The notes under the pieces: generated by a model
Databases searched by the model: none
What the model saw: only the letters and a program-made list of their open reading frames with translations
What the model was told of the DNA's origin: nothing
Assembly: GCA_913060505.1 (NCBI GenBank)
Contig: CAJXRQ010000011.1
Location: 21,759-85,758, forward strand
DNA: 64,000 nt
Direction: 5' to 3'
Source: an uncultured Desulfovibrio sp.
GTDB taxonomy: Bacteria > Desulfobacterota > Desulfovibrionia > Desulfovibrionales > Desulfovibrionaceae
Part shown: one piece after another, positions 63,993 to 64,000 of the stretch
Numbering within the stretch: position 1 is the first letter of the stretch
How the letters are laid out: each line of letters starts with the position of its first letter
Translations under genes and position numbers: made by a program

Positions 63993-64000
63993 GAACCCCA

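Overview
The window is about 64 kb of bacterial chromosome close to a replication origin. It carries dnaA-dnaN-gyrB-gyrA, and 28 kb away parA-parB with two parS sites. The gene content fits an anaerobic, Gram-negative deltaproteobacterium of the Desulfovibrio/Pseudodesulfovibrio type (inference). The signs are a four-subunit 2-oxoacid:ferredoxin oxidoreductase, a DUF39 sulfurtransferase for homocysteine, a plant/TP0108-type phosphofructokinase, LPS heptose and lipid A type genes, and large chemoreceptors. No rRNA, tRNA, CRISPR array, insertion sequence or prophage was recognised.

Layout. 0-5 kb: start of a TetR gene, a DUF2867 protein, an exported M48 protease with an SH3 protein, a MacB/FtsX permease and a DUF3431 protein. 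4.4-9.9 kb: nickel-pincer cofactor genes larC (N-terminal half only), larB and larE, interrupted by an opposing thiC and headed by a MATE transporter. 10.2-14.4 kb: a divergent GT2 / YdjC deacetylase // MarR / GT39 module that resembles the Francisella galactosamine-lipid A pathway. 14.4-15.2 kb: an excisionase-like HTH gene and a protein of unknown function behind strong inverted repeats. 15.4-20.3 kb: pfk, heptose kinase, parB, parA, parS. 20.4-26.7 kb: a seven-gene minus-strand series (HTH coiled-coil protein, lipoprotein, coaBC, unknown, nfeD, slipin, nucleotide-sugar epimerase). 27-30.8 kb: queA and the vor/kor operon. 31.2-33.6 kb: two exported proteins, one of them a TAT-exported HD-domain protein. 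33.6-41.9 kb: chemoreceptor, glnA with a candidate sigma-54 promoter, a sensor kinase, a DUF2975/Xre pair and a TPR lipoprotein. 41.9-49.6 kb: the gyrA-gyrB-dnaN-dnaA block (transcribed dnaA first). 49.8-58.4 kb: homocysteine biosynthesis, a geranylgeranyl-reductase-like flavoprotein, pabA-pabB-pabC, a WbuC cupin, nadE and a radical SAM protein. 58.4-64 kb: a second chemoreceptor, a methyltransferase, an amidohydrolase and pyrB.

How the parts relate. Most genes are housekeeping and packed in short operons with ATGA or TAATG overlaps and strong hairpin terminators. Points of interest are the lipid A modification module with its MarR-type palindromes, a lar gene set lacking the second half of LarC, a possible structured small RNA or 29-codon ORF near 10.0-10.15 kb, a secreted HD-domain protein, a divergent DnaA without recognisable DnaA-box clusters, and a family of near-identical long hairpins at operon ends. 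Functions are assigned from motif recognition only; no database search was run.
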